From NCBI GenBank assembly GCA_964019695.1, contig OZ026530.1, positions 36,380,835-36,444,834 on the forward strand: a DNA stretch of 64,000 bases, given 5' to 3'. A program made the position numbers and the translations under genes. Numbering within the stretch: position 1 is the first letter of the stretch; each line of letters begins with the position of its first letter. This DNA comes from Loripinus fragilis (taxonomy: Eukaryota > Mollusca > Bivalvia > Lucinida > Lucinidae). Below are positions 1 to 11,900 of this stretch, in pieces. The notes below the pieces were generated by a model. That model was given only the letters and a program-made list of their open reading frames with translations. It made no database searches and was not told the origin of the DNA.

Positions 1-200
1 AGTATCACACTTGACCCAGGATACTAATCATATTTCATTCAAAACTACACGTAACAGTTTCAAGTATAATAAAGAACAAACTCCAGAAATNNNNNNNNNN
101 NNNNNNNNNNNNNTAGATATTAAATGATCACGGAAACCCCATTTTATTACTAAAGTCAAAACACAAATGTAATTAAAGTGTAAGTCAATAACCCATCTAT
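1..200. other. Window edge with assembly gap
   Basis: Positions 91-113 are 23 N bases, an assembly gap. The first 30 bases resemble 10071-10100 (shared core GACCCAGGATAC), so the edge is probably repeat DNA. No coding frame is supported. Confidence 0.8.
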
Positions 201-297
201 AATGCCTTCAATGTTTACTGTCGTGAGTTGGCTCCCGGTACCGTTAGTTTAACAAGTGACAGGGCCCAGGGCGACGACAGTAAACATTGAAGGCATT
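201..297. repeat. 97-bp hairpin element
   Basis: The first and last 24 bases are perfect inverted repeats starting AATGCCTTCAATGTTTACTG, around a loop of about 50 bases. This is a foldback or miniature inverted-repeat element; no target duplication is clear. Confidence 0.7.
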
Positions 298-450
298 TTT
301 TTTTTATACCAGTGCATAGTCTCTATTTATTGACGAGGTAATACCACCGAAGTATGCTTACTTATTCGTTCCTATGGGAAATAAGGATTAACCCATGTAA
401 GCCTAGCGTCCAGGCAAACTGTGCAGACCCAGATCAGACGATAATGCACA

Positions 451-760
451 TGCGCGGATCCAGGAATTTTCGTCAGGGGGGGGGGGGGGGTCCAGGTCAA
501 ACTGACAAAACAAAGCTCTGACAACGTTTTTTTTTTTGTTTTTTTTAGTCCTCAGATTATTTTACACAAGTCAAATGGTGAATTTCAAAGAAAACTATCC
601 TTTTTCAAGGTTCCAGAGGGGGTCCAACTTTTTCCAGGGGGGTCCAACTTTTTCCAGGTGGGGGTCCAATTGCTTATTTCCTATAGAAACCCATATAACT
701 TGTGATTTTCCAGGGGGGGGGGTTCGGACCCCCTGTCCCCCCCCCCCCTCTGGATCCGCA
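451..760 (+). mobile_element. G-rich inverted-repeat element, copy 1
   Basis: It begins TGCGCGGATCCAGG and ends CTCTGGATCCGCA, which are imperfect inverted repeats. Inside are several G-runs of 5 to 14 separated by TCCAACTTTTTCCA, then a C-run near the end. The same sequence occurs in reverse at 24873-25178, and its ends recur at 30465-30770. Two short frames across it are by-products of the low-complexity runs. Confidence 0.75.
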
Positions 761-1454
761 CTTGATGCAGCGTCTGATCAGGGTCTCCACTGTTTGCTTA
801 CATAATGTTCTAATAAATTTGAACAGAAACGGAAAATATCACCTAACACCCCTAAACTGGAAATGGACTCGTCCTTCTGATAAGGGTAGGAAAGTTCATT
901 CGGCTTAAATGGGTTAAGTATTTATTTGAATATTATCATTCTGAAAGTCAACAGCCGATAAGTCCTTATCGGCTACTTGTGAAAGTTTATAACGGGGCAG
1001 CATCACCCTGTTTTGTATAATGCTACACAGCTGCCATGATCTAACACGAAATATATTGGTATAGGGTGTGGGTGTTTTCTCTCTACATAAAAGATCGCTC
1101 TTGCGTTTAGTTTCGGTAAGGGCAGAGGTAAGTGGGGAGAAAATAACAACCTTCCGACGATAGACTAGCCCATCTCTGCCAATTTCATATACTGTTCAGT
1201 ATATGGATGTGATCAATCACATCCGTTGCTGTATATGTATTTTAGATAGCATACATTGTATATTCTCTGGTTTCAGGATGCTCTGGGCAGAGGTGGGGTG
1301 TGTTGCATCTGATGGCATTTTTTTCTCTCTGTCAATAATTGGATACTTGTAAATGCGCTGTTTTGTTTTTCATGTACATTTGTAAATGTTCTCTCATGCC
1401 TTTCATGTATGTATTGTTTGTAAAAATACTCTCCTATTTGGAGGAAATAAAGAA
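761..1454. other. Intergenic, no gene seen
   Basis: No credible reading frame. Short hairpins occur at about 952-973 (AGCCGATAA with TTATCGGCT) and 1195-1250. A polyadenylation-like AATAAA occurs at about 1446, but no upstream exon is recognisable. Confidence 0.6.
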
Positions 1455-1481
1455 TATCTATCTATCTATCTAGCTAGCTAG
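1455..1481. repeat. Tetranucleotide microsatellite
   Basis: TATC repeats changing into TAGC repeats. Confidence 0.9.
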
Positions 1482-1612
1482 TTATAAATTAGTCTCATGT
1501 CTCGTTTTATTACCTTTTTACGGAACTCACCCTCCTCTCACGACCTCCGTGGCCAGAAAACGTCGTGTGCGGCCGTCGCCTCCGTTTGTAGAGCGTAAAA
1601 CTGGGGATCAAG

Positions 1613-1880
1613 TCACTGTGTTGCATTGTGTCCTTGAACAAGACCTTTTATACGCTGCTTTATCATATTACGTCGCGTCGGAGAGTGAAATAACGCCATG
1701 CAATAAAATCTGTAAACCACTAGTGGTTTATCGATTTTCGGGAAACGTTATGACGTCCAAAACAACGTTACGTACATAATGCCAAAATTATAACGTTTTA
1801 CGGCAGAAATGAGATTTTAATTAAGTAACCTTAATGTCATATGATAAATCGAATCTAACATTCGTACTCTTGTATTATTG
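1613..1880 (+). mobile_element. SINE fragment plus TCATATGAC element
   Basis: Bases 1613-1646 match the middle of the local SINE (TGTCCTTGAACAAGAC). Bases 1659-1880 are a copy of the inverted-repeat element seen whole at 54526-54861, with the core AAACCACTAGTGGTTTATCG and the inner end GTCATATGATAAA. It stops shortly inside the neighbouring hairpin module. The 76-codon frame here is a chance reading of these repeats. Confidence 0.65.
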
Positions 1881-1983
1881 TGTGATAGAAACAGGTTAGT
1901 AGCCATTTTTTTTTATGCTGTGTTTTGATGTTTGTGTATCTATTCTTCACTGTGTAGTGATCTACGTTGATTTGGAGCATTGC

Positions 1984-2190
1984 AAGCGCTTGATGACATG
2001 GATGGATTCATATTCCAGGCAGAATTTACTTCCCTTGATAAACGTTATATATACGTTGTATATGCTATTTAAATATCCTTTTTGACAAACGTTTAATGTA
2101 CGTTTGTCTCAAGCACCTGGTGACAATGATGGATTCATATTCCAGACAGAGTTATTTCCCTTTGTAAACGTTTGATATACGTTTATTGTG
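1984..2190 (+). repeat. Two-copy direct repeat, about 127-bp offset
   Basis: GATGGATTCATATTCCAG and its surroundings, followed by an AAACGT-rich stretch, occur twice: near 1995-2060 and 2122-2187. No gene is visible. Confidence 0.6.
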
Positions 2191-2313
2191 AACTGCAAAT
2201 ATATCTCTTTACACTGTTTAAATTTAATAATCAGATCAGTATATTTGCTACTGTCAAGGAAAGTTGTTTGCCAGTCACTTCAGCCAGACCATACAGGTGG
2301 GCTTTTCTTTAAG

Positions 2314-2548
2314 GTTCTACTTTTGTCCCAACGGGACACCAAGTGGATTCTTACGAGTTTTACTTTTGTCCTCACGGGACACCAAGTATTTACTCTTCTA
2401 AAATTCATAACTATTTAGTTTGAGTTTTGCTTTTGTCCTCATGGGACACCAAGTATTTACTCTTCTAAAATTCATAACTATTTAGGTTGAATTTACTTTT
2501 GTCCTCACAGGACACCAAGTAGCTACTCTTCTAAAAATCATAATAAGT
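2314..2548 (+). repeat. Tandem repeat, 66-67-bp unit
   Basis: The phrase TTTTGTCCTCACGGGACACC starts at 2321, 2364, 2431 and 2497. The last three units are 66-67 bp apart and share TACTCTTCTAAAATTCATAA; the first is shortened. Confidence 0.8.
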
Positions 2549-2930
2549 TAAGGGAAATCCCTACCCTGCTTTTACTCCAAGGGAGCAACCAAGCTGGGTC
2601 GGGATTTAAGAAAGTGCATCTTTCCTTTACAGTCTTTCATCAAATTACGTCCTTTCTTAAATAAATATAAAACCATCTTATTTATTTCTGTAACCATATC
2701 CAGTGATCGAATCTCTAATAAAATGGGGGTACTCAACTTGTAAAATAAATTCAAACACAACGCGAAGTAACTTAACCAAACCCAGTCGCAGGCAGGGACT
2801 TAGACGTTATATCCTAAGCCCAACCCGTCTGGAGGTTTTCCACCTTAGAAACAAGTTGAGGACCACCAATAGATTTAGGCCTGATACAAGTCAGATGATC
2901 TAGCCTGGCTCGATCAGCCTGCGTCTACTA

Positions 2931-3059
2931 CAATTGAATTTATTAAACTCGTTGCGAAAAAGAGATAAAATACTCGGCAAGCCTCGCATTTTATCTCTTT
3001 TTCCCAACTCGTTTAATAAATTCAATAAAACATGAGCACTCATGTAAGATCCTCTATTA
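2931..3059 (+). mobile_element. Palindromic hairpin module, solo copy
   Basis: Arms around GAATTTATTAAACTCGTTG and its inverted partner AACTCGTTTAATAAATTC flank a centre with GAGATAAAAT and ATTTTATCTC. The same module forms the right half of 54526-54861 and part of 19037-19377. It ends in GATCCTCTAT. Confidence 0.75.
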
Positions 3060-3976
3060 GTATTGGTTCAAGGTCGGACGTAGTATCCGAGGTTCAAGCA
3101 AGGAAGACAGGAGCTCGTTCAATCAAATAACTGCCAGCCATCGTTGTTGTTGTTGTATCAGGTATACAGCATATACAATACAATATATTTGGAGGCCCAA
3201 CTCCCAAAGCCTGGGAGAGGTCCGCCACACACCGAGACAAATGTACGGTCAAAAAACTCCCAAAAAAAATAGTGGGGTATAATGTGAGTTTCCGAACCGT
3301 ACACTCAGTGGACACGAATAGGTCATGCCAGTGTAACGGTCGGAGTCTGTTTTTTACCTTGTGGAAAGAAGCCGGAGTACCCGGAGAAAAGAACCACGAC
3401 GAGCTTGCTCGGAACAGACAAACCGAAACAAGCCGCTTTGAGGCTGACCAGGCTGGAGGGGTACACTGCATCATCAGCTCGACTAAATTTACACAGGAGC
3501 CTCAGCGTATGCGTCATAGAACAACACTGTTCTCAGCAAGAACCCCAAATGTCGCAAGTGCTCGGAAAACCCCCCACCCACTAAAAAAGAAAAGTCCGAA
3601 AGTTAATTACATTCAAATAAAGCGCTAAGATGTAGAGAAACCACTTTCTTTTACAATAATGTAACATTCAGGTTACTAGATTGAATTGCCAGTCGCAGAT
3701 AAAAACATTAAAAAAATTAAACTTGGACTACATTTATAGATTTACTAATTAAATCTGCAGAGTTACCTTCCGTTATTTTCTTTGTAGCTACTCCGAATCT
3801 TTGTTCACCGGTCGGGTGAACACTAGGTATTTTCAACTATATTTGCGGTTCTATTAAGAAGAGTAAGGTGGAGCAACAGGACGTAACATTTACTCCAGAA
3901 GGTGTTTTTTTTTCAGCAGAAAGATTGAAACGAACTTCAACTAGTGCAAGGTAAGGCCTAATCATAGGACCAGTTT
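3060..3976. other. Intergenic with opposed open frames, unassigned
   Basis: Frames of 126 codons (minus, 3094-3474) and 118 codons (plus, 3272-3628) overlap on opposite strands. Neither shows a domain, signal peptide or splice context I recognise. The stretch from 3170 to 3560 is less AT-rich than its surroundings and may be an old repeat. No function is proposed. Confidence 0.4.
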
Positions 3977-4125
3977 AGCATTTTAGCGTAAAATTGCTAT
4001 TATTTTCTTACCCATCAATTAAAACATGTGTTTTGCTCAAAAGAACCGTCTCATTGAGACGATTCTTTTGAGTACACACAACATACGTTTTGGATGAGGA
4101 ATAAATGTAGTTTTCCAATTCGTCA
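3977..4125 (-). mobile_element. AAAGAACCGTC hairpin element, copy 1
   Basis: The core is CTCAAAAGAACCGTCTCATT followed by its near-perfect reverse complement, flanked by AAACATGTGTTTT and an ACATACGTTTTGG end. Related copies lie at 8813-8976, 22627-22757, 23335-23505, 31975-32030, 32216-32581 and 37549-37695. Confidence 0.75.
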
Positions 4126-5615
4126 CCTTAGCCTATGACTGTCAATTTTGATTTTCTGACATATATAATAGCCTACGCGGAAATATTTGATGCACAATTT
4201 GTTCAAACAATCTGTCACTTGAATCATTTCCTTAAATAATATGATTATCGTTGTAAACAGTATAAATGCCGGAACCAATGTCCGGTGTCCGGGACCTAAT
4301 TCGGGACCAAATTTATGCAAATTTATATCCAGATGAAACTTTGATCACATGCCCATTCTAGGGTCATCTTAAAAAGATATAAAGATTTTTTATTAACTGT
4401 TATTTGTACTAGTTAAAGAGACTAAGTCTGCAACTATCAACATTTTTCAAAAAAAATATTTTCTTTTTGAATCATTTGTAAAAGTAGAACTAAGTTATGT
4501 TTTCACAATAAAGCTGTTCACTATAGCTGAAACTACATGGAAAAGTGAATTATCTTATAAAAACAGGTGTGTTTTTTCTCTTGTTGGTAATTATTTGCGT
4601 CCCTCCAATAATTATAGACAGTTAATTTTAACATAAATGCTGTTGTGTTGATACTGATAATTTGTTAAGATTTGCGAAATTGGTAAAATGTATACCTCAA
4701 TTTTAGTTTTTTACTGTGTTCTTGAAAAATAGAAACATTATTTCTAAAATTAAAAAAAATCAAAAGTTACAGACTATGCAGCTATAACTTATTTACACAA
4801 ATATCGGATATTTCAAGCATTTAAGACCTTAGACCAGTTTTCGCGAATTTGACGATGTCAAGTAAAATTTAATAGCCTACAAATTATTCCTAATCCCAAT
4901 CGTTTCAATTATGATAAAACATTGTTTCAAGCATTAGCGTTCGCCAGATCCGATGTTGATGGAAATCACATGTTGTGGCTCATTTATAATTGCATAAATT
5001 GAACGGTATATATGTTATTCTAAATTACGAACAATACGGCACTCTATTGTCCGATTCACCTGTCCGCAGTCGAACAGATGTTTGGTCTTTTCCATATACA
5101 TTATATGAATATTCTTTTTCCAGTGCCAAGTGATAAAGAAAAGCGAGAATTGAGTCTGCTGTTGTGAATGAATTGGCATGGAACGAGTACATGTACTGTC
5201 GTGCCAACCAAGAGTGACAGTGACGAAATGTTTTGTTTACAATTGTTAAGTCAAAAATCAACTTGTACACTCCACTTTGGCTAACGCGATTCGATATACC
5301 ACTTGTGTATTGCGGATAGGACTATTACACAAGTGATCTATCGATTCTAAGTCCCTGATAACTTTGTAAACAAAACATAACGTCACTTTCACTCTTGGCC
5401 TGCAGGACAGTACATGTATATTTAAACATTGTTAAAGTACCAAATCCGCCAGTCAACAAATGCGTGAAATTCTGAATGACGCTCTCAAAACATGGGTTTG
5501 CATGTGTTGAAGCATGACTGTTAAAGCGTGCCACACAGAAAATTTTGCAATACTATATTTTTGTTCAGGCTTTTGCCTATAGTTATTTGACCGACCTTAT
5601 GATGTTATATTTGTA
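4126..5615. other. Upstream region of gene A
   Basis: AT-rich DNA with no recognisable coding exon; minus-strand frames at 5025-5534 look accidental. If gene A has a 5' untranslated exon or promoter it should lie here or further left. The stretch TATATTTGTAG at 5606-5616, just before the start codon, has the form of a splice acceptor and is matched by ATATGTTTGTAG before gene B, which hints at an upstream untranslated exon in both genes. Confidence 0.4.
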
Positions 5616-5630
5616 GACTACTAGATAATA

Positions 5631-5922
5631 ATGGAGCATCAACAAGGCATATCTGGACACTATGTTTCTCAATCAGGCACGGCCGAGTCACCGAATGAAA
5701 AAGCCATTCAGATGAGTTGTTTGCAACAGCCAGAGGCCTCTCCATATGGAGAAGTCCATCCATATGGAGCATCCCAGCTGCCTGCAGAACTGGTCTTGGT
5801 AAAAACTGAGCCTGTTATGCCGATCCAAGCCAGCCTTCAACCTGAAAGTCTTTATGATAACTGGTCAATGGTACCGAGTTTATCAACATCTCTTCAATTA
5901 CAATGTGCGTCTGTTACTAAAG
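5631..5922 (+). CDS. Gene A exon 1 (start and N-terminus)
   Basis: Starts at ATG in MEHQQGISGH, which aligns with MENQQGKSGH of gene B. 97 codons plus one base, then the donor AAAG|GTGAGC. Shared landmarks with gene B exon 1 are ESPN, PYG, LP, KTEP, PI and STSLQLQ. The open frame runs 50 bases past the donor, but the paralogue's donor at the same codon supports splicing here. Confidence 0.85.
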
Positions 5923-8900
5923 GTGAGCTATTGCTATTTGCAAGTGACTTGAAATGTCTAGATAAGGCAATATAAAGAAAATATGTGTGTTTTGGGTAAC
6001 AAGTCTGAAATTTTAGGCAGTGTAGACAGACACACACATTTTTTCTGAAAAAAATATTATTTAAGGACATATGCTACTAAATACTTCCCATATTGAAATA
6101 TTTTCAATACTTTGCATACAGTTTGTTTTATGCATGGGCTATCCATTTATGAAATAAAAAGGATATGTCACCGTGCTTATTTTTTCAGAATCTCATATTG
6201 AAGTTTACAGCATTTGACCAATTTTCTAGAAATATAAAATAATAAAACTAGTCCTAATTATCGAGCTAAAACGGTTGTAATCTTCAGCCATCTTCTTTCT
6301 TTTAACTTAAATTACTGCCTATGACCTCAAACTTTTAAGAAAATGTGCATGTTTACTTTTTATCCCATGCTGTGACAAGATACTGCATGATATATTTTGG
6401 CAATTCGTCGAAAAATGGAATTTGTTTTTAGAATAAATCTTGTATTAAAAAATCTGATATTGAAAATCTTGAAAATTTATTTTTAATTCATGGACTATTA
6501 TAATACCTTTCAGAAAAAAGAATAAAAATCTGAGCTCACCGAACTAATTCTCTTTCTAGAGGGCCAAATTTAACCCCACCCCCATAGGTTTCATGCGTAA
6601 TTCAATATAAAAAGTTCGGGGATGACCATTTCGGTCGTTTTGATGATGCCATTTTACTAGTATATGAAGTAATTTAGCATTAAAATGTTAAAAAAGAAAG
6701 AAAAAACACACTGAAAATATGTGCGCATCCGGGAATCGATCCTGGTCCTCTGGCTTTGTAGCCAGACACGCTTACCACTAGGCCACGAGGCCACGAGGTC
6801 AGGTTGTATGCCGCTCGAAATAAGGATACAAATAGTATAGACTCGGCCACTATCGTATTCGTAACCAGGGTTATTGTGTACGTCGTTTGATTTCGACTGA
6901 GCTACATTTATCTGTCTTTAGTGCTGAGACGATCAGTTCTGAAAAGATGTCAATAGATATTTCGAACACACTATAATTATAGTTATTTTGTAAAGAAAAT
7001 GTCGGAACACCGATATGACTTATATATAAGAATATCGGAAGCTGTGTTGATCCGAATCCGTTAAGGGTCGAAAGACAGGACCCAGACAACTTTCCCCGTT
7101 TGCAGACGCAGGAAAGGTGCGCATTGGAAATAGCCGCATATGTCTTTAAAGGGATAATTCACCTTTTTTTTTCAAATGCATTTATTATCAAGTTTACAGT
7201 ATGGCAGGAATAATCCCTCATTAAATGTTTGTGATTGGTCTTCAATAAGCCTGTAATTAATTACTTTAGCTAGTTCATGGGGGTCTGGCTATTTTCAAGT
7301 CAATGAGCTCTACACAAGAGAACTGGAATCACTTCCATCTGCTTACACACAACACAAGCAAAGTTATATATCCAAAAAACTTTTTGTGCCTTTTCCATGG
7401 GTAGAAACCAGTACTGGGCCGGGAGGGTTTATGATTTGTGTGTTTATTATATGACGGGAACTCCCGAAGGCTCAACCGAAAGTGGTTTTATGGAAAGCCG
7501 GGAATCGAACCTGCGACCCCTGGTTTCTTGATAATGTCAAAAATAACAATGTTTCAGAGTAATATTTTTAGCAGTGAGTGCATTGATAAGTATATTTAAA
7601 TACCTGGCCGATATTTAATATTTATGTCAAAAATTTAACCCTTAAAGCACTTATTATTACTATAGCAGACGACATATTTTGTAACAATTTTTTTCATTTG
7701 GGGTTCAAAAAGATAGATTAAAATCAAATTAAACTTATTGAAAATGAAGATAATTTTCTTTTGACAGTTGTAACATTCTAATAAGCACTGATCTGACCGT
7801 TGATTGTAATTAAAACAGAATATCAATTATCCAATATTGAAATGAAGACATTGACTGAAGGTGATCCTTCAATCATTCAGCTGACCTGCATAAAGAGGTG
7901 AACTCAGGTTAATGTGTGTTGCTGTAAGATGGCTGCTTCTAGATGTTTGCATAAAGCTGATAAATAGTCCTGTAATTAACTTAGCAGATGAATAAATGAC
8001 ATGTGAAAATTAAATCAGTGCATAATGAAATATTTATTTTTGATTCAAGTAAAATGTTAAAAGTCAAGAACAAACACTTTAAGCATTTTGAAAAGTATTT
8101 CGCCTTTCAAAATGCATAAAAGTATTTTTTTCCAGAAAACCTGAAAAAATTCTAGGTGTCACCAGTAAATTTAGGTAGGGTTGGGTTAACCTAAATGCAG
8201 GTAATTTTTATTCGGCCTAAAGAACTCTTCTTTCGAGTGTCCACAATTTATGTTTTGCATTGGTTGAGAAATAAATAAAATTCTTAACCACTTATCTCGA
8301 GGCCTAAAATTTTGGTGATTTTATGTTTCTGTTTAAGTTACATATCAGCATAGCAAGAATATGGATTTGGTGTCTAATTTGTTCATTAAGGGTTTATCCT
8401 TGACATCATATCTGCCATTTGATGAGGAGCGTTGTGACTCAGTGTTATGGCCTTGAAATTTGAGATGGAGTGGACACTAGTTGGAGTATCAACGGATGCA
8501 CTCTTTTCTGTCCTTGCGCAAGACACATAGGCTCTATGGTTTAGTACTGGTTCAACCAAGGAAATGTCCCAACATGACTGAAAAAGTGTTGACTGGGACT
8601 CAAAGTATCAACACAAACCAAACCTGTTACCCCACCTTTGAAAAGTAAAAAAAATATCTGCATATGTATAGCGTGCATTAGGAAACCACGCTGACCTTCT
8701 AGTAACAACCGAACCATGAAAAGGTATGCAAAATGCATCAGGATAAACCAGAAACCTAATAAGAGTCTAACTTTTTCGGTTCTAGGATATTTTGTCAATG
8801 TTCATGACTTAAGCGTGTGTAACAGAAAAATGTTTTTCTTATTTCTCAACCAAAACATATGTTGTGGGTTCTCAAAAGAACCGTCTTAATAAGACGGTTC

Positions 8901-11900
8901 TTTTGAGCACCCAAAACATATGCCAAAAATCATAGGTAAGAATATATTTACAATTTTACGATGAAAATTTTTGCTTATAATTAAATCTATGAATGTTGAT
9001 ATTTTATAAACCTTTCAGGAAAGACCGACAGTGAGAAGAGGTACTACTATGTGACCTTGATACTGACAGTAGAACAAGAGAAGGCTATAACAGAACTGTT
9101 CAAGGAGAGACAGTGGAAATACATTAAAGCAGGTTAGAGTTCAGTTTATACAGTAGATCATACATGAGTGCAAATGCATTATTGAATTAATGAAATAATT
9201 TTCAAGTTAGAGATAAATTGTGAGACTTTGTCAAATTTTATCTTTTTTTTCCACAAGGAGATTAATGAAATCAATAATACAGGAGCACAGAAGTTAGATT
9301 TTATCTATCACATGACACCAAAACTACATGGTAGTCGCGATTGTGCTTGAAAACATGAAGAGTGTGCCATATATATGTATACGTTGCGCCTTCATTGGCG
9401 TCATTTCAAACCTTTATCAAAAATAGTAAGCGAGTATGATCAGGAAATACCTGGGAGCGCAGTGGCTCAGTGGCAGAGTGTTTGACTAGGGACCAAGATG
9501 CCGATGCCATGTATGATGGTACTAATCTTGCCCTTATTTTGTCACAGCTTGTCCAGTGATTACAAACGGCAATATACAGGGACAGGAATTTCATTCCCAC
9601 ACTCACACAAATAATGGACTCATTTTTCTTTGCCATTGAATTGCTATGTAAGTTTCTAGAATGTCCTTAACATACTGAGGTACAATGCACCAGGATGTCA
9701 GCACATTGTCTTAACTTTGTCATGATTTGACAAGTACGCTTTTGAGTCCCAATACACTGAATAAAAATCAATATATCATAATTAAATTATGATAGTCTGG
9801 TAATGAACATCGGTAATTCTGAAAAATAATGTTGAAAATATTCTTACTGTGTGCTGCAATGCCATGCTAATTGTGATTTTATCTTCGATAATATACATCA
9901 ACAAGGATGATATGCGCATCTGATCAGTTGAATACTTTACCACTTTCTACATGAATGGATCGACAACCAATGCTTTTGGAGATGATCTAACTTGAAATAA
10001 TTATAAAATTGCTAACATGTTTATACAGTTAAAGTAAGTAAGGGTGCAAAGATCAGGAATCGATACAATCAAGTACCACACCTGACCCAGGATACCAATG
10101 AGAAAGTGACAAACTCACAGGTAGACACCACAAACGAGAGCCAAGAGGTCAACCCTTTCCAAGCAGGTGACCACAAAAAACATATAAACAGACGCGCACA
10201 AAAACATAGCAATCACAAGACAGAACAAAAACATAAAAGATCCACAAAAGAAGTACCGCCTTGGAACGGTCAGTAAAATATTTTACTGGAGGGCTTAAAC
10301 CAGTTTTACAGCGCCAACCTCGCCCTTAATTCTGATGTGGACCAGCACACATTTGGGAAAGTGACAAAACTCAACAAACACGACAACCAAGAGGTCAGCC
10401 CTTTCCCAGCAGGTGACCACAAGGCTACAAGGAACAGACACAACAGCATAACACAGACAAACATGAAGCATAACTGACATAAAGGATCCACAAAAGAAGC
10501 ACCGCCTTGGAACGGTCAGTAAAAATACTTCTACTGGAGCACTTAAACCAGTTTAACGGCGCCAACCTCACCCTTAATTCAGATGTGAATCAAGACACAT
10601 AGATATTTGGTTTGCATGAAAGACCCCTAACCTATCAATGCATCATCTCCTAAACATATAAATCAAGATATAACAAGGAGATAAAGCAAAGATAAGGACT
10701 TAACAGTAAATAAAACTGAATACTGGAGCAAATGAAATCCAACAGGTAAACCCTGGTGGGCCCAACAACCATATTTAGCAACATATAGGACATGATAGCT
10801 CCTTCGTTTTAAACAGACCAAAAGTTCATGTTCAAAGGAAGATTCTAAAACATTAATAAAATGAGATTCTAAAACAATGAGACAGTGTAATTTTGTATTA
10901 CATGTATGTAAACATAATTAATTGAGCCAGTGCATGAGATTTCCAACAAAGTGGTATGTGCGACCAGCAAAGCATCAGATCAGCCTGCGCATACGCGCAG
11001 TCTGATCAGAGCCTTTGCTAGTGGCTTGAATATTCTATGATTGTTAAGCTACTGACTGAACATCATTTGGAGTTTCTAAGCTTAAAAGTAGACTGCAGAG
11101 GCTTGTCTGAGTCTACACTTGTCAGTATGTCAAATTGTTAAAATCTCATGCCGTGGCTCAATTTGTATTTTAGGTCAGGAGCAAACACGAGATGATCTGC
11201 AAGAAATGTGTGATAAAATGACTGGAAGTACACACGGAACTGACACTTTAGATACGACTACTTTTAAACAATGTACCACTGATCACAGATTGACAGGTGC
11301 CACAAAAAATGAGTATGAAGTTGACATGTTATCTAGGGATGTGGCAGAAACGACCGCAATTCAACAATGTACCACTAATCACAGATTGACATGTGTCACA
11401 AGCAATGAGTATGAAGTTGACATGTTATCTAGGGATGTGGCAGAAACGACCGCAATTCAACAATGTACCACTGATCACAGATTGACAGGTGCCACAAGCA
11501 ATGAGTATGAAGTTGACATGTTATCTAGTGATGTGGCAGAAAAAGGAGATAATGCATATCTAAAAGCGAAAGAAATGAAGTACATGGATGTCGATGAAAG
11601 CAGTCAAAGCAGTATGAACGATGATAGAATGGGTTATAAAATCAGTAGGAATGCTCTTAAATTTGGTGACACTAATTTGAACACTGGAGTTGACATCATG
11701 CAAGCTAGAGATAGGGAAGAAGGACAAAACAATGCAAATATAAAACATAAAATAGCAATAAATATGGATATAGATGGAAGCAGTCCCAACAATGACATTA
11801 TATATGACACCATTAATGTAAGCAATGATAAAATTAGTGACACCAACATGAAGGGTAGAGGTATACCCAGTTCCTTTGAACCAATTCCTGAGATTGCTGT

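Noticed and set aside
3094..3628. Opposed open frames of 126 and 118 codons
   Set aside because: They overlap antisense, show no domain or splice partners, and neither has codon or motif support.
6721..6800. Functional tRNA gene on the minus strand
   Set aside because: A and B boxes are present but the acceptor stem does not pair and the anticodon loop is 8 bases or irregular; it fits a SINE head.
11119..11173. Upstream start of the large gene A frame
   Set aside because: This ATG and the next 13 codons lie in a mobile element; the acceptor at 11172-11173 and the gene B alignment place the coding start of the exon at 11174.
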